Source: Robertmurraya sp047302285
Lineage (GTDB): Bacteria; Bacillota; Bacilli; Bacillales; Cytobacillaceae
Length of the DNA: 64,000 nucleotides
Assembly (NCBI RefSeq): GCF_047302285.1
Contig: NZ_CP154845.1
Location: 1,798,001-1,862,000 of the forward strand
Direction of reading: 5' to 3'
Below, in pieces: positions 1 to 8,336 of this stretch. The notes below the pieces were generated by a model. The model saw only the letters and a program-made list of their open reading frames with translations, was not told where the DNA came from and made no database searches. The position numbers and the translations under genes were made by a program. Numbering within the stretch: the first letter of the stretch is position 1; each line of letters begins with the position of its first letter.

Positions 1-287
1 CAGAACGAATTAGGGAATTAAAAACAGCAGAGCAACATCCAATCAATCGTCCACCGTATATTCATCAAGTCCCTCTTCAATTTATTCCAGGACTTGGTCC
101 AAAATGGTTTGAGAAGCTATTGAATCATTTTGGCACAGAAATGGCCATTCTTCACAAGGTACCCGAAGCGGCTTTATTTGAGGTTGTACCTGAAAAGATT
201 GCCGGGTACATCATTCAGGCGAGAACAGGAACCTTATCCTTTGATGCAGGTGGCGGAGGAAAATACGGAAAAGTTTCCGCAAAATAG
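1..287 (+). CDS. YqxK-like protein, 3' end only
   Basis: This is the last 95 codons of an open frame cut by the window edge; the first complete codon is at 3 and the TAG stop is at 285-287. The visible piece contains a helix-hairpin-helix signature (IPGLGPKWFEKLL) and ends in a Gly-rich tail (GGGGKYGKVSAK). B. subtilis has yqxK, a helicase/endonuclease Q-like protein, a few genes upstream of spoIIM. The HhH tail and the location fit that family. The catalytic part lies outside the window, so the assignment rests on the tail and on gene order. Confidence 0.65.
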   Translation, partial: ERIRELKTAEQHPINRPPYIHQVPLQFIPGLGPKWFEKLLNHFGTEMAILHKVPEAALFEVVPEKIAGYIIQARTGTLSFDAGGGGKYGKVSAK

Positions 288-357
288 AAATGGTTGATAG
301 AGCTTAATGGATGAGGTATATAATTAGTAGATTACTTATTTTTAATAGATTCTCATG

Positions 358-386
358 TCATATAGAGGCTAGGACAGGCATACATA
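358..386 (+). promoter_or_regulatory. sigma-E-type promoter for spoIIM
   Basis: TCATATA at 358-364 matches the sigma-E -35 consensus KMATATT at six of seven positions. CATACATA at 379-386 matches the -10 consensus CATACAnT except at its last base. The spacer is 14 bases, which is standard. The site is about 40 bp upstream of the spoIIM start, and spoIIM is a known sigma-E gene in B. subtilis. Confidence 0.65.
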
Positions 387-424
387 TTACTGTAAGTCTA
401 TTTAGAACTCTAGGAGGCCATGGC

Positions 425-1066
425 ATGAAGAAAAAGAAGTACCAGGATATCGTCTCTAATCATTTTCGTGAACATTCGTCCATATATTTGTTTGTGGTCG
501 TCCTCTTTCTTATGGGAGTGATTTTTGGGGCCATTGTGGTAAACAGTTTGAGTCTAACGCAAAAAGAAGATTTATTTTATTATTTATCGCAATTTTTTGG
601 CCAAGTATCAGATGGGAAGGTTGCAGAACCCTATGATTTGCTATTACAGAGTTTTTTTCATAATAGTAAATTTGTTGGCTTGATGTGGATATTAGGAGTG
701 TCCATTATTGGACTACCGGTCATTCTTGTATTATTGTTTATTAAAGGAATGGTTGTCGGTTTTACCGTTGGTTTTTTAGTTAATCAGATGAAATGGAATG
801 GATTTCTACTTTCCTTTGTATCGATATTGCCACAAAATTTAATTATCATCCCCATCTTTATTTTCGGAGCGACTCTATCGGTTGCATTTTCTATCAAAAT
901 GATTAGAAGGCAATTTATGAAGAAAATGGGACAACCGGTTTTACCGTTACTTGGTCGCTATGTTCTTGCTTATTTAGGGGCTCTTGTCATCTTAATACTG
1001 GCTGCAAGTGTGGAGGCTTATGTATCCCCAGCCTTAATGAAGTTTGTGGTAAATGCAGTTCAATAA
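425..1066 (+). CDS. spoIIM: Stage II sporulation protein M
   Basis: A 213-residue membrane protein, essentially the length of B. subtilis SpoIIM. SpoIIM recruits SpoIIP and SpoIID in the mother cell to form the peptidoglycan-degrading machine that drives engulfment. The N-terminus is basic (MKKKKYQD) and is followed by several hydrophobic segments, in keeping with a polytopic stage II M (DUF95-type) protein. The frame stays open upstream to 311, but AGGAGG at 412-417 sits seven bases before the ATG at 425 and sets the start. It lies between the yqxK-like gene and fur, as in B. subtilis. Confidence 0.93.
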   Translation: MKKKKYQDIVSNHFREHSSIYLFVVVLFLMGVIFGAIVVNSLSLTQKEDLFYYLSQFFGQVSDGKVAEPYDLLLQSFFHNSKFVGLMWILGVSIIGLPVILVLLFIKGMVVGFTVGFLVNQMKWNGFLLSFVSILPQNLIIIPIFIFGATLSVAFSIKMIRRQFMKKMGQPVLPLLGRYVLAYLGALVILILAASVEAYVSPALMKFVVNAVQ

Positions 1067-1086
1067 GAGGATTAGAAAACCTTTAA

Positions 1087-1101
1087 TGATAATTATTATT
1101 A
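1087..1101 (+). promoter_or_regulatory. Fur box upstream of fur
   Basis: TGATAATTATTATTA matches the 7-1-7 Fur consensus TGATAATnATTATCA at all but one defined position. It differs from the PerR consensus TTATAATnATTATAA at two positions, so Fur is the better fit, though PerR (which regulates fur in B. subtilis) cannot be excluded. It ends 41 bp before the -35 element of the fur promoter, further upstream than a classical repressor site. Confidence 0.6.
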
Positions 1102-1142
1102 TATAAAAATCATTTTCTTTACTTAATTGTAATGATTTTATT

Positions 1143-1170
1143 TTGAAATTACTCGGCTCTCTGTTATAAT
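1143..1170 (+). promoter_or_regulatory. Sigma-A promoter of fur
   Basis: TTGAAA at 1143-1148 and TATAAT at 1165-1170 are separated by 16 bp. The promoter lies about 33 bp before the fur start codon. Confidence 0.75.
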
Positions 1171-1203
1171 AAAAGCGTGACAGTGGCGAGGAGGACAAAC
1201 GTA

Positions 1204-1650
1204 ATGGAAACAAGAATTGAGAGAATTAAGAAACATTTACATTCATCTAGCTATAAGCTAACACCTCAGCGTGAGGCTACCGTAAGAGTTTTGCTAGAAC
1301 ACGAAGAGGATCATTTAAGCGCTGAAGATGTCTACCTCCTTGTTAAAGAAAAGTCACCAGAAATTGGTCTAGCAACTGTTTATAGAACACTAGAGTTATT
1401 AACTGAGTTGAAAATAGTAGATAAAATAAATTTTGGAGATGGCGTCTCCCGTTATGATTTAAGACAAGAAGGAGCAGCGCATTTCCACCATCATCTAGTC
1501 TGTATCGAATGTGGGGCAGTGGATGAAATTCAAGAAGATTTATTAGAAGATGTCGAAGCGGTTGTGGAACAAAGATGGAACTTTAAAATTAAAGATCATC
1601 GTTTAACATTCCATGGCATTTGCTATCGTTGTCAAGATAAAGAAGAATAG
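1204..1650 (+). CDS. fur: Ferric uptake regulator Fur
   Basis: A 148-residue Fur-family repressor that binds Fur boxes when loaded with Fe(II) and shuts down iron-uptake genes. The N-terminal winged helix contains LTPQREATVRVLL and the recognition-helix region IGLATVYRTLELL. The C-terminal half has the His-rich metal/dimer region AHFHHHLVCIECG and a second CxxC near the end (CYRCQ). The first Met with a good ribosome site (GAGGAGG about 1188-1194) is at 1204; the frame extends to a GTG at 1177, but that would overlap the promoter. A Fur box lies upstream. Its position after spoIIM and before yqzK-xerD identifies it as Fur rather than PerR or Zur. Confidence 0.94.
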   Translation: METRIERIKKHLHSSSYKLTPQREATVRVLLEHEEDHLSAEDVYLLVKEKSPEIGLATVYRTLELLTELKIVDKINFGDGVSRYDLRQEGAAHFHHHLVCIECGAVDEIQEDLLEDVEAVVEQRWNFKIKDHRLTFHGICYRCQDKEE

Positions 1651-1653
1651 AAC

Positions 1654-1687
1654 AAAAGCCTTTTTCAACATAAGAAAAAGGCTTTTT
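1654..1687 (+). terminator. Rho-independent terminator after fur
   Basis: AAAGCCTTTTT pairs with AAAAAGGCTTT around a short loop, followed by a run of T, directly after the fur stop codon. Confidence 0.85.
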
Positions 1688-1876
1688 TACGTTTAATGGG
1701 ATCGTTCGTGCGATCAAATCGTCAATACATCTGTATAGTAGGTATATTTCTTGTCCTACTTGGCATATCTTTACTATGAGGATTGTTTTCTCTAGAATTG
1801 TTCTCGAAAAATGAATGAGATCATTTCTAGAATAAACAACCATACATATATGATATGTTATGGAGGACACGAAGAA

Positions 1877-2104
1877 ATGAAATCATGGATTAAACTTGTA
1901 TTAAATACATTTAAAGTATTTTTACTATTCACTGCATGCACAATTCTTTTTTACTATGGTATCATGTGGGTAAATGAAGAATATCAGGATTATCACCGCT
2001 ATGATGAACCGAATGGTACGGCGATTAAAGTATCGGCGAATGTCAATGAGGAAGAGCCATCCTGGTTCAATCGGTTAATTTTGTTTTACTTAAACGGGGA
2101 GTAA
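1877..2104 (+). CDS. yqzK: YqzK family protein (DUF4227)
   Basis: A 75-residue protein with one N-terminal membrane segment (VFLLFTACTILFYYGIMWV) and a polar tail, including EEYQDYHRYDEPNGTAIKV. This is the small YqzK/DUF4227 protein encoded between fur and xerD in bacilli; its function is not known. GGAGG at 1862-1866 places the start at 1877 rather than at the upstream ATG at 1811. Its stop overlaps the first possible ATG of xerD (TAATG), so the two are probably co-transcribed and translationally coupled. Confidence 0.85.
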   Translation: MKSWIKLVLNTFKVFLLFTACTILFYYGIMWVNEEYQDYHRYDEPNGTAIKVSANVNEEEPSWFNRLILFYLNGE

Positions 2105-2109
2105 TGAGA

Positions 2110-3003
2110 ATGGAGTTTCAACTAAAGGATTTTATGCATTTTTTATTGGTCGAAAAGGGACTAGCCCAAAATACGCTTATTTCTTATGAACGAGATTTGA
2201 AAAGCTATATTAAATTTCTGCAAACAAATGAAGGGATTTCGACCTTTCAGGACGTTCAGAGAACGCAGATTGTGCAATTTTTAGGACACCTGAAAGAGCA
2301 GGGGAAATCATCAAAAACATTGGCACGGCACACTGCTTCGATCCGCGCTTTTCATCAATTTATGTTACGGGAGCGGGTCGTTGACCAGGACCCATCGATT
2401 CATATTGATACACCAAGGCTTGAGAGAAGTCTCCCTAAGGTTCTCAGCATGAGTGAGGTGGAGCGATTACTAGATTCACCTCAAACTACCGACCACTATG
2501 GAAAAAGAGATAAAGCGATGCTTGAACTTCTATATGCCACAGGGATTCGGGTGAGTGAATTAATCAACTTAAATATTGATGATGCTCATTTAACGATGGG
2601 GTTTGTTCGTTGCATTGGAAAGGGGAATAAGGAAAGAATCATTCCTCTAGGAAAATCGGCTACAAATGCCATTCAGCACTATTTAGATGAGGGACGCCCA
2701 CAATTTGTATCAAAGAAGCATAAAGATGATGCCTTGTTTTTAAATCATCATGGGAGAAGATTAACAAGGCAAGGCTTTTGGAAAATTTTGAAGCGACTCA
2801 CGAATGAGGCAGGAATTCAAAAAGAATTAACGCCCCATACGTTACGTCATTCTTTTGCCACTCATTTATTGGAAAATGGGGCAGATTTGAGAGCAGTTCA
2901 AGAAATGCTCGGGCATGCTGATATTTCAACAACACAAATTTATACTCATGTCACAAAGACTCGTATGAAAGATGTATATAGTAAATTCCACCCACGAGCT
3001 TAA
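2110..3003 (+). CDS. xerD: Site-specific tyrosine recombinase XerD
   Basis: A 297-residue tyrosine recombinase that, with XerC/CodV, resolves chromosome dimers at dif. An N-terminal SAM-like core-binding domain (about 1-90) precedes the catalytic domain. The catalytic set is visible: Arg in ATGIRVSELINL, Lys in GKGNKERIIPLG, His-x-x-Arg in LTPHTLRHSFATHLL, His in MLGHADISTTQ and the nucleophile Tyr in IYTHV. The gene order (fur-yqzK-xerD-deoB) matches B. subtilis ripX/xerD. An ATG at 2104 overlaps the yqzK stop, but GGGGAG at 2096-2101 is better spaced for the ATG at 2110. Confidence 0.94.
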   Translation: MEFQLKDFMHFLLVEKGLAQNTLISYERDLKSYIKFLQTNEGISTFQDVQRTQIVQFLGHLKEQGKSSKTLARHTASIRAFHQFMLRERVVDQDPSIHIDTPRLERSLPKVLSMSEVERLLDSPQTTDHYGKRDKAMLELLYATGIRVSELINLNIDDAHLTMGFVRCIGKGNKERIIPLGKSATNAIQHYLDEGRPQFVSKKHKDDALFLNHHGRRLTRQGFWKILKRLTNEAGIQKELTPHTLRHSFATHLLENGADLRAVQEMLGHADISTTQIYTHVTKTRMKDVYSKFHPRA

Positions 3004-3030
3004 TGATAGAATAAGAGAGTTTATTTTGCG

Positions 3031-3062
3031 AAGCTGCTTATGAATTTATAGGTAGCTTTTTC
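3031..3062 (+). terminator. Weak terminator after xerD
   Basis: AAGCTGC pairs with GTAGCTT (one G-U) across a 14-base loop and is followed by a T-rich stretch. The stem is short. Confidence 0.45.
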
Positions 3063-3225
3063 TTGTCTTTCCTTGGTACTTTTTAGTAAAATATAGATGT
3101 CAGACTTCTGACAAATTAAAGTTGATTGTATTCTATGTTCATGCAGGGAAAAGTAAGCAACATAGATGTCATAGAAACGAATTATTTATGTCTAGGGATG
3201 AATGACTTCCCAAGGAGGAGATTGA

Positions 3226-4404
3226 ATGACTTATCAGTATAAACGAATTTTTTTAGTTGTGATGGATTCTGTAGGAATCGGCGAAGCACCTGACGCTGAA
3301 CAATTTGGTGATTTAGGGGCAGATACATTAGGTCATATCGCAGAAAAAATGAACGGCCTAAACATGCCAAACATGGGAAAATTGGGTTTGAGTAATATTC
3401 GTGAAATTAAAGGAATAGAAAAGGCTGAGACACCACTTGCTTTTTATACAAAAATGCAGGAGGCTTCAAGCGGAAAAGATACAATGACTGGCCATTGGGA
3501 AATCATGGGTTTACATATTGATACCCCGTTTCGAGTATTCCCAGAAGGATTTCCTGAGGAATTAATTTCCGAGCTAGAATCAAGAACAGGCCGCAAGATC
3601 ATCGGAAATAAACCAGCAAGTGGCACAGAGATTCTTGTCGAGCTAGGCGGAGAGCATATGAAAACAGGAGACTTAATCGTCTATACCTCAGCAGATTCAG
3701 TACTCCAAATTGCTGCACATGAAGATATTGTTCCGATCGAAGAACAATATAAAATTTGTAAAATTGCTCGTGAGTTAACGTTAGATGAGAAATATATGGT
3801 TGGACGTGTCATTGCTAGGCCATTTGTAGGCGAACCTGGAGCATTCAAAAGAACAGCTAATCGACATGATTATGCACTGAAACCATTTGATCGAACCGTT
3901 ATGAATGAACTGAAAGATGCTGATCTGGATGTGATTGCGATTGGGAAAATCTCCGATATTTATGATGGAGAAGGGGTAACTGAATCGTTACGAACTGTAT
4001 CCAACATGGATGGTATGGATAAACTGGTGCAAACATTAGATATGGATTTTACCGGTTTAAGTTTCTTAAACTTAGTGGACTTTGATGCCCTTTTCGGCCA
4101 TCGAAGAGATCCACAAGGATATGGAAAGGCGCTAGAAGAATATGATGCAAGACTTCCAGAGGTATTTGCAAAAATGCGGGAAGATGATTTGCTCATCATC
4201 ACAGCCGATCATGGGAATGACCCTATACATCATGGAACTGACCATACACGTGAATATGTTCCATTGCTCGTATATGCGAAGAATTTAGAAGGAAAATCAT
4301 TGTCGATAAGAGAGACTTTTGCAGATATTGGGGCAACAGTTGCTGACAACTTTAATGTTAAGCTTCCGAAATATGGACAGAGCTTTCTTAGCGATTTAAA
4401 GTAA
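3226..4404 (+). CDS. deoB: Phosphopentomutase
   Basis: A 392-residue Mn-dependent phosphopentomutase (Drm in B. subtilis) that interconverts ribose-1-P or deoxyribose-1-P with the 5-phosphates, linking nucleoside breakdown to the pentose phosphate pathway. It has the alkaline phosphatase superfamily layout: first metal Asp in VVMDSVGIGEAP (D14), the phospho-acceptor Thr region in GKDTMTGHWE, and metal-binding ADHGNDP and HHGTDHTREYVPLL near the C-terminus. AAGGAGG lies just before the start. It is the first gene of a three-gene salvage operon with pupG 15 bp downstream and then pdp. Confidence 0.96.
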   Translation: MTYQYKRIFLVVMDSVGIGEAPDAEQFGDLGADTLGHIAEKMNGLNMPNMGKLGLSNIREIKGIEKAETPLAFYTKMQEASSGKDTMTGHWEIMGLHIDTPFRVFPEGFPEELISELESRTGRKIIGNKPASGTEILVELGGEHMKTGDLIVYTSADSVLQIAAHEDIVPIEEQYKICKIARELTLDEKYMVGRVIARPFVGEPGAFKRTANRHDYALKPFDRTVMNELKDADLDVIAIGKISDIYDGEGVTESLRTVSNMDGMDKLVQTLDMDFTGLSFLNLVDFDALFGHRRDPQGYGKALEEYDARLPEVFAKMREDDLLIITADHGNDPIHHGTDHTREYVPLLVYAKNLEGKSLSIRETFADIGATVADNFNVKLPKYGQSFLSDLK

Positions 4405-4419
4405 TGGAGGAGAATTTGA

Positions 4420-5238
4420 ATGGATTATGAAAAAATTGTAGCTGCAGCTGAATATTTACAAAAAAAGATGGACGTAAAACCTGTGGTAGGCCTTATTCTT
4501 GGTTCTGGGCTAGGAGTTCTTGCAGATGAAATTGAAAATGCTGTCCGCACACCTTATCAGGAAATTCCGGATTTTCCTGTTTCAACAGTAGAAGGACATG
4601 CGGGCCAGCTCGTTTTTGGTCAATTAAATGGAGTACCCGTTGTCGCAATGCAAGGTCGATTTCATTTCTATGAAGGCTATAGCTTTGAACAAGTGACATT
4701 TCCAGTTCGTGTCATGAAAGAGTTAGGAGTCAAATCTCTAATTGTGACAAATGCTGCTGGTGGTGTAAATGAATCATTCGCTGCTGGGGATCTCATGCTA
4801 ATTTCTGATCACATTAATAATATGGGCTCTAATCCGTTAATCGGAAAAAATGATTCAAGATTAGGTGTTAGATTTCCTGATATGTCAGAAGCATATTCAA
4901 AAGAATTGATTCAAAAAGCAAAATCAGTTGCATCTGAGTTAAAGATCAAGCTTCAAGAAGGTGTTTACGTTGGCAACACAGGTCCTACATATGAAACGCC
5001 AGCTGAAGTAAGAATGTTACGTGTAATCGGTGGCGATGCTGTCGGAATGTCGACAGTACCAGAGGTAATCGTGGCGCGTCATAGTGGTCTTGAAGTATTA
5101 GGAATATCTTGTATTTCCAATATGGCTTCAGGTATTTTAGATCAACCTCTAAACCATGAAGAAGTCATAGAAACAACAGAAAAGGTAAAAGAAAACTTCC
5201 TTCGCTTCGTCAAAGCGATGATCAAGGAATTAAATTAG
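4420..5238 (+). CDS. pupG: Purine-nucleoside phosphorylase (inosine/guanosine type)
   Basis: A 272-residue trimeric-type purine-nucleoside phosphorylase that cleaves inosine and guanosine with phosphate to base plus (deoxy)ribose-1-P, the substrate of the preceding DeoB. Visible signatures are the phosphate loop GSGLG (residues 28-32), NAAGGVN and the long motif beginning GPTYETPAEVRML followed by GGDAVGMSTVPE. The length matches B. subtilis PupG/PunA. GGAGGAG precedes the ATG by eight bases. It is in an operon with deoB and pdp. Confidence 0.95.
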   Translation: MDYEKIVAAAEYLQKKMDVKPVVGLILGSGLGVLADEIENAVRTPYQEIPDFPVSTVEGHAGQLVFGQLNGVPVVAMQGRFHFYEGYSFEQVTFPVRVMKELGVKSLIVTNAAGGVNESFAAGDLMLISDHINNMGSNPLIGKNDSRLGVRFPDMSEAYSKELIQKAKSVASELKIKLQEGVYVGNTGPTYETPAEVRMLRVIGGDAVGMSTVPEVIVARHSGLEVLGISCISNMASGILDQPLNHEEVIETTEKVKENFLRFVKAMIKELN

Positions 5239-5271
5239 CTTATTATTTCTGAAAAAAGTGGTGATTAGTCT

Positions 5272-6576
5272 ATGAGAATGGTCGATTTAATTGAGAAAAA
5301 GAGAGACGGAGAAGAACTAACCACAGAAGAAATTCAGTTCATTATTAAAGGATATACAAAAGGAGAAATTCCAGATTACCAAGTAAGCGCGTTGACGATG
5401 GCGATCTTTTTTCAAGGGATGACGGAAAAAGAACGAGCAGATCTCACAATGGCCATGGTTCAATCTGGTGAACAAATTGACCTTTCTGCAATAGAAGGGG
5501 TCAAGGTCGATAAGCATTCAACTGGAGGAGTTGGTGATACCACTACTCTCGTATTAGGTCCTCTTGTCGCAGCGGTTGGAGTCCCTGTGGCGAAAATGTC
5601 TGGTCGTGGTCTCGGTCATACCGGAGGAACAATTGATAAATTGGAATCCATTTCGGGATTCCATGTTGAAATCACAAAAGAAGAATTTATCCGCCTAGTC
5701 AATAAAAATAAACTGGCGGTCATCGGTCAAAGTGGGAATCTGACACCAGCAGATAAAAAGCTTTATGCTTTGCGAGACGTGACGGCGACAGTTGACAGCA
5801 TTCCACTTATAGCAAGTTCGATTATGAGTAAAAAAATTGCCGCAGGTGCCGATGCCATTGTCTTAGATGTAAAAACAGGTGCTGGGGCATTCATGAAAAC
5901 GATAGAAGATTCCCGTGAACTTGCAAAAGCAATGGTTCAGATCGGTAATAACGTGGGCAGAAAGACGATGGCGGTTATTTCTGATATGAATCAGCCACTT
6001 GGTTTTGCCATTGGCAATGCGTTAGAAGTGAAAGAAGCAATTGATACGTTAAAAGGCGAAGGACCAGAAGATTTAACAGAGTTATGCCTTGCTTTAGGAA
6101 GTCAAATGGTTCTGTTAGCCAATAAGGCGAACAGCTTAGAAGAAGCAAGAGAAAAGCTTCAAAAAGTAATGAAAGATGGAAGTGCTCTGAAAACATTTAA
6201 AACATTTCTAGAGTCCCAAGGCGGAGACCCTTCTGTTGTAGATGAATCATCAAAATTACCACAGGCAAAGTTCACGTTTGAATTAGAAGCAAAAGAAGGT
6301 GGCTATGTCACAGAAATAGTAGCCGATGAAATCGGAACTGCGGCCATGCTTCTCGGAGCAGGGAGAGCTACAAAAGAATCTGATATCGATTTAGCAGTAG
6401 GCTTCATACTCAATAAAAAAATCGGAGACAAGGTGACCAAAGGCGAATCCCTCGTCACCATCTACAGCAATTTTGAAAACGTAAACGAAGTCAAAGAAAT
6501 GTTATACCAAAACATAAAAGTATCCCAGACCAAAGTAGATGCCCCAACACTAATCTATGAAGTAATTACAGAATAA
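5272..6576 (+). CDS. pdp: Pyrimidine-nucleoside phosphorylase
   Basis: A 434-residue pyrimidine-nucleoside phosphorylase of the thymidine/anthranilate phosphorylase fold, splitting uridine and thymidine with phosphate. It has the phosphate-binding KHSTGGVGDTTTL, the family signature SGRGLGHTGGTIDKLE (about 112-127) and the C-terminal domain. The N-terminus MRMVDLIEKK matches the B. subtilis protein, which supports the ATG at 5272 although the ribosome site is poor. Last gene of the deoB-pupG-pdp operon, closed by a strong terminator. Deoxyribose-1-P from this step and from PupG feeds DeoB. Confidence 0.96.
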   Translation: MRMVDLIEKKRDGEELTTEEIQFIIKGYTKGEIPDYQVSALTMAIFFQGMTEKERADLTMAMVQSGEQIDLSAIEGVKVDKHSTGGVGDTTTLVLGPLVAAVGVPVAKMSGRGLGHTGGTIDKLESISGFHVEITKEEFIRLVNKNKLAVIGQSGNLTPADKKLYALRDVTATVDSIPLIASSIMSKKIAAGADAIVLDVKTGAGAFMKTIEDSRELAKAMVQIGNNVGRKTMAVISDMNQPLGFAIGNALEVKEAIDTLKGEGPEDLTELCLALGSQMVLLANKANSLEEAREKLQKVMKDGSALKTFKTFLESQGGDPSVVDESSKLPQAKFTFELEAKEGGYVTEIVADEIGTAAMLLGAGRATKESDIDLAVGFILNKKIGDKVTKGESLVTIYSNFENVNEVKEMLYQNIKVSQTKVDAPTLIYEVITE

Positions 6577-6599
6577 ACGAAGTATAGAACTTCTAACTA

Positions 6600-6648
6600 G
6601 ACCATGAACAAACTCGATGAAAACCGAGCTTGTTCATGGTCTTTTTTT
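6600..6648 (+). terminator. Terminator of the deoB-pupG-pdp operon
   Basis: A 17-base arm starting GACCATGAACAA pairs with an arm ending TTGTTCATGGTC with one mismatch, followed by seven T. Confidence 0.9.
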
Positions 6649-6724
6649 GATTTAATGAAGAAAAAATTAGTAAGCAAATATATAAAACTGAATCAACCGA
6701 AAGACTGCTCTAAAACGCAAACCA

Positions 6725-6851
6725 GCTGATTGGAGCGGAGGGTGCTTGACTCCTGTGGGAATAGCGGGACAGCCTAGACCCCACAGGAGCTTGCTCCGAG
6801 GAGGCTTGGCGCCCGCCCCACGGAAAGCAAGGACCCGGAGCGGAAATCAGC
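6725..6851. repeat. GC-rich structured intergenic repeat
   Basis: A 127-bp element far more GC-rich than its AT-rich surroundings, bounded by the inverted pair GCTGATT (6725-6731) and AATCAGC (6845-6851). Inside, CTCCTGTGGG (6750-6759) pairs with CCCACAGGAG (6780-6789), and GGAGCTTGCTCC (6786-6797) is a perfect small palindrome. The half-motif GGAGCGGA occurs near both ends in direct orientation. I recall similar elements in many Bacillaceae intergenic regions. A spurious open frame (6746-6943) runs through it. The rest of the 6649-6988 gap holds only the dacF promoter. Confidence 0.7.
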
Positions 6852-6931
6852 ATTCTCACTACCATTTCAGCCCAAGAGTTCTTTTAAATGAAAAATCACT
6901 AATTAAATTTTATAAAGCACAACTTTTTTTT

Positions 6932-6960
6932 GTATATTTTTAGTTTTAATGGTGAAAAAT
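6932..6960 (+). promoter_or_regulatory. Sigma-F-like promoter for dacF
   Basis: GTATA (6932-6936) fits the sigma-F -35 GYWTA. GGTGAAAAAT (6951-6960) fits the GG-n-r-A-n-A type -10 with one mismatch. The spacer is 14, one shorter than usual. dacF is sigma-F-controlled in B. subtilis. Confidence 0.45.
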
Positions 6961-6988
6961 GGATCTATAAAGAATGGAGGGTTATGTC

Positions 6989-8158
6989 ATGAAAAGGTTT
7001 GTATCTATGTTTTTAATAGCAATACTGGTTACATCTTTGATTACCCCTGCTGTGTTAGCAGAAGAAAAAACGGGTGTTAATTTAGCCGATGATGCAAAAT
7101 CAGCCATCTTAATTGAAAGAGATACTGGCACAGTACTTTATGATAAAAATAGCAATGAACAGCTACCCCCTGCAAGCATGACGAAAATCATGACGATGCT
7201 CTTGATCATGGAGTCTATTGACAGTGGAAAGCTAAAAATGGATGAAAAAATCCGCACAAGTGAATACGCTGCTTCCATGGGAGGTTCTCAAGTATTCCTT
7301 GAACCAGGCGAAGAAATGACAACCGAAGAAATGCTAAGAGCGATTGCGATCGGTTCTGCGAATGATGCATCTGTTGCAGTAGCGGAGAGAATTGCCGGCT
7401 CAGAAGAAGCATTTGTTGAAGAAATGAATAAAAAGGTCAAGGAACTTGGACTTAAGAATACATTATTTCAAAATACCACCGGGTTACCTGCAGACAATCA
7501 TTATAGTACTTCCCATGATATGGCCATTATCGCTAAAGAACTTTTGAAATATGATGGAATTACAAAGTTTACAGGTACATATGAATCCTATTTACGAGAA
7601 AATTCGGAGAAGAAATTTTGGCTGGTGAATACCAATCGACTGGTTAAATTCTATCCTGGGGTTGATGGTTTAAAAACTGGATTTACAAGTGAAGCCAAAT
7701 ATTGTTTAACAGCGACAGCTGAGAAAAAAGGGATGCGAGTGATTGCGGTTGTATTTGGTGCACCGACTTCAAAAGCAAGGAATGCACAAGTGACAAAAAT
7801 GCTCGATTATGCCTTTAGTCAATATGAAACACATCCATTATTTGAACGAAATGTCTCCATTGAAAAAGCGAAGGTGAGCAAAGGAGACATGAAAAAAGTG
7901 GATGCTATTACAAGTGAACCGATCTCCATTTTAACGAAAAAAGGAGAAAGCGTTGAAGATGTGAAACAAGAAATTGTGATCAACGAGGATATTAAAGCTC
8001 CTCTTAAAAAAGGTGATGAAGTTGGTCACTTAAAACTGATGAAAGATGGCAAAACGCTGGTGCAAAGTCCTCTAGTTGCGAGTAAAGATGTAAAAGAAGC
8101 AAGCTGGTGGGTATTATTCAAACGTTCTTTTGGAATGTTTACAAAGGCTGGTGATTAA
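6989..8158 (+). CDS. dacF: D-alanyl-D-alanine carboxypeptidase DacF
   Basis: A 389-residue penicillin-binding protein, identical in length to B. subtilis DacF, that trims the terminal D-Ala from peptidoglycan stem peptides in the forespore. A signal peptide (cleavage likely after AVLA, residue 24) is followed by the S11 peptidase domain. That domain has active Ser in SMTK (S63), SAND as the SxN motif and KTG in LKTGFTSEAK. A C-terminal beta domain and an amphipathic end (WWVLFKRSFGMF) follow. GGAGG at 6976-6980 favours the ATG at 6989 over 6974. It sits directly upstream of spoIIAA, as in B. subtilis. Confidence 0.95.
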   Translation: MKRFVSMFLIAILVTSLITPAVLAEEKTGVNLADDAKSAILIERDTGTVLYDKNSNEQLPPASMTKIMTMLLIMESIDSGKLKMDEKIRTSEYAASMGGSQVFLEPGEEMTTEEMLRAIAIGSANDASVAVAERIAGSEEAFVEEMNKKVKELGLKNTLFQNTTGLPADNHYSTSHDMAIIAKELLKYDGITKFTGTYESYLRENSEKKFWLVNTNRLVKFYPGVDGLKTGFTSEAKYCLTATAEKKGMRVIAVVFGAPTSKARNAQVTKMLDYAFSQYETHPLFERNVSIEKAKVSKGDMKKVDAITSEPISILTKKGESVEDVKQEIVINEDIKAPLKKGDEVGHLKLMKDGKTLVQSPLVASKDVKEASWWVLFKRSFGMFTKAGD

Positions 8159-8274
8159 CCAATTTTTCAAAATGAGTGAAAGCACATTAGTGTCAAAAAT
8201 GCTAAACACATCATTTGTCGAAATCTCTAATATTCCAACTTTTTTTAGCGAATTGTTACTAGTTTTGTCCATAA

Positions 8275-8302
8275 GAAGGAAATCAAGGTTCAAATAACGA
8301 AT
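8275..8302 (+). promoter_or_regulatory. Sigma-H promoter of the spoIIA operon
   Basis: GAAGGAAAT (8275-8283) matches the sigma-H -35 RnAGGAWWW in full. AACGAAT (8296-8302) matches the -10 RnnGAAT in full. The spacer is 12. It is 34 bp before the spoIIAA start, and sigma-H drives spoIIA in B. subtilis. Confidence 0.85.
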
Positions 8303-8336
8303 TGACTCACTATGAAAGACTAAGGAGGTTTGATTA

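Noticed and set aside
6746..6943. A 65-codon open frame on the plus strand
   Set aside because: It runs through the GC-rich intergenic repeat and has no ribosome site; its Arg/Pro/Gly-rich translation is an artefact of the repeat.
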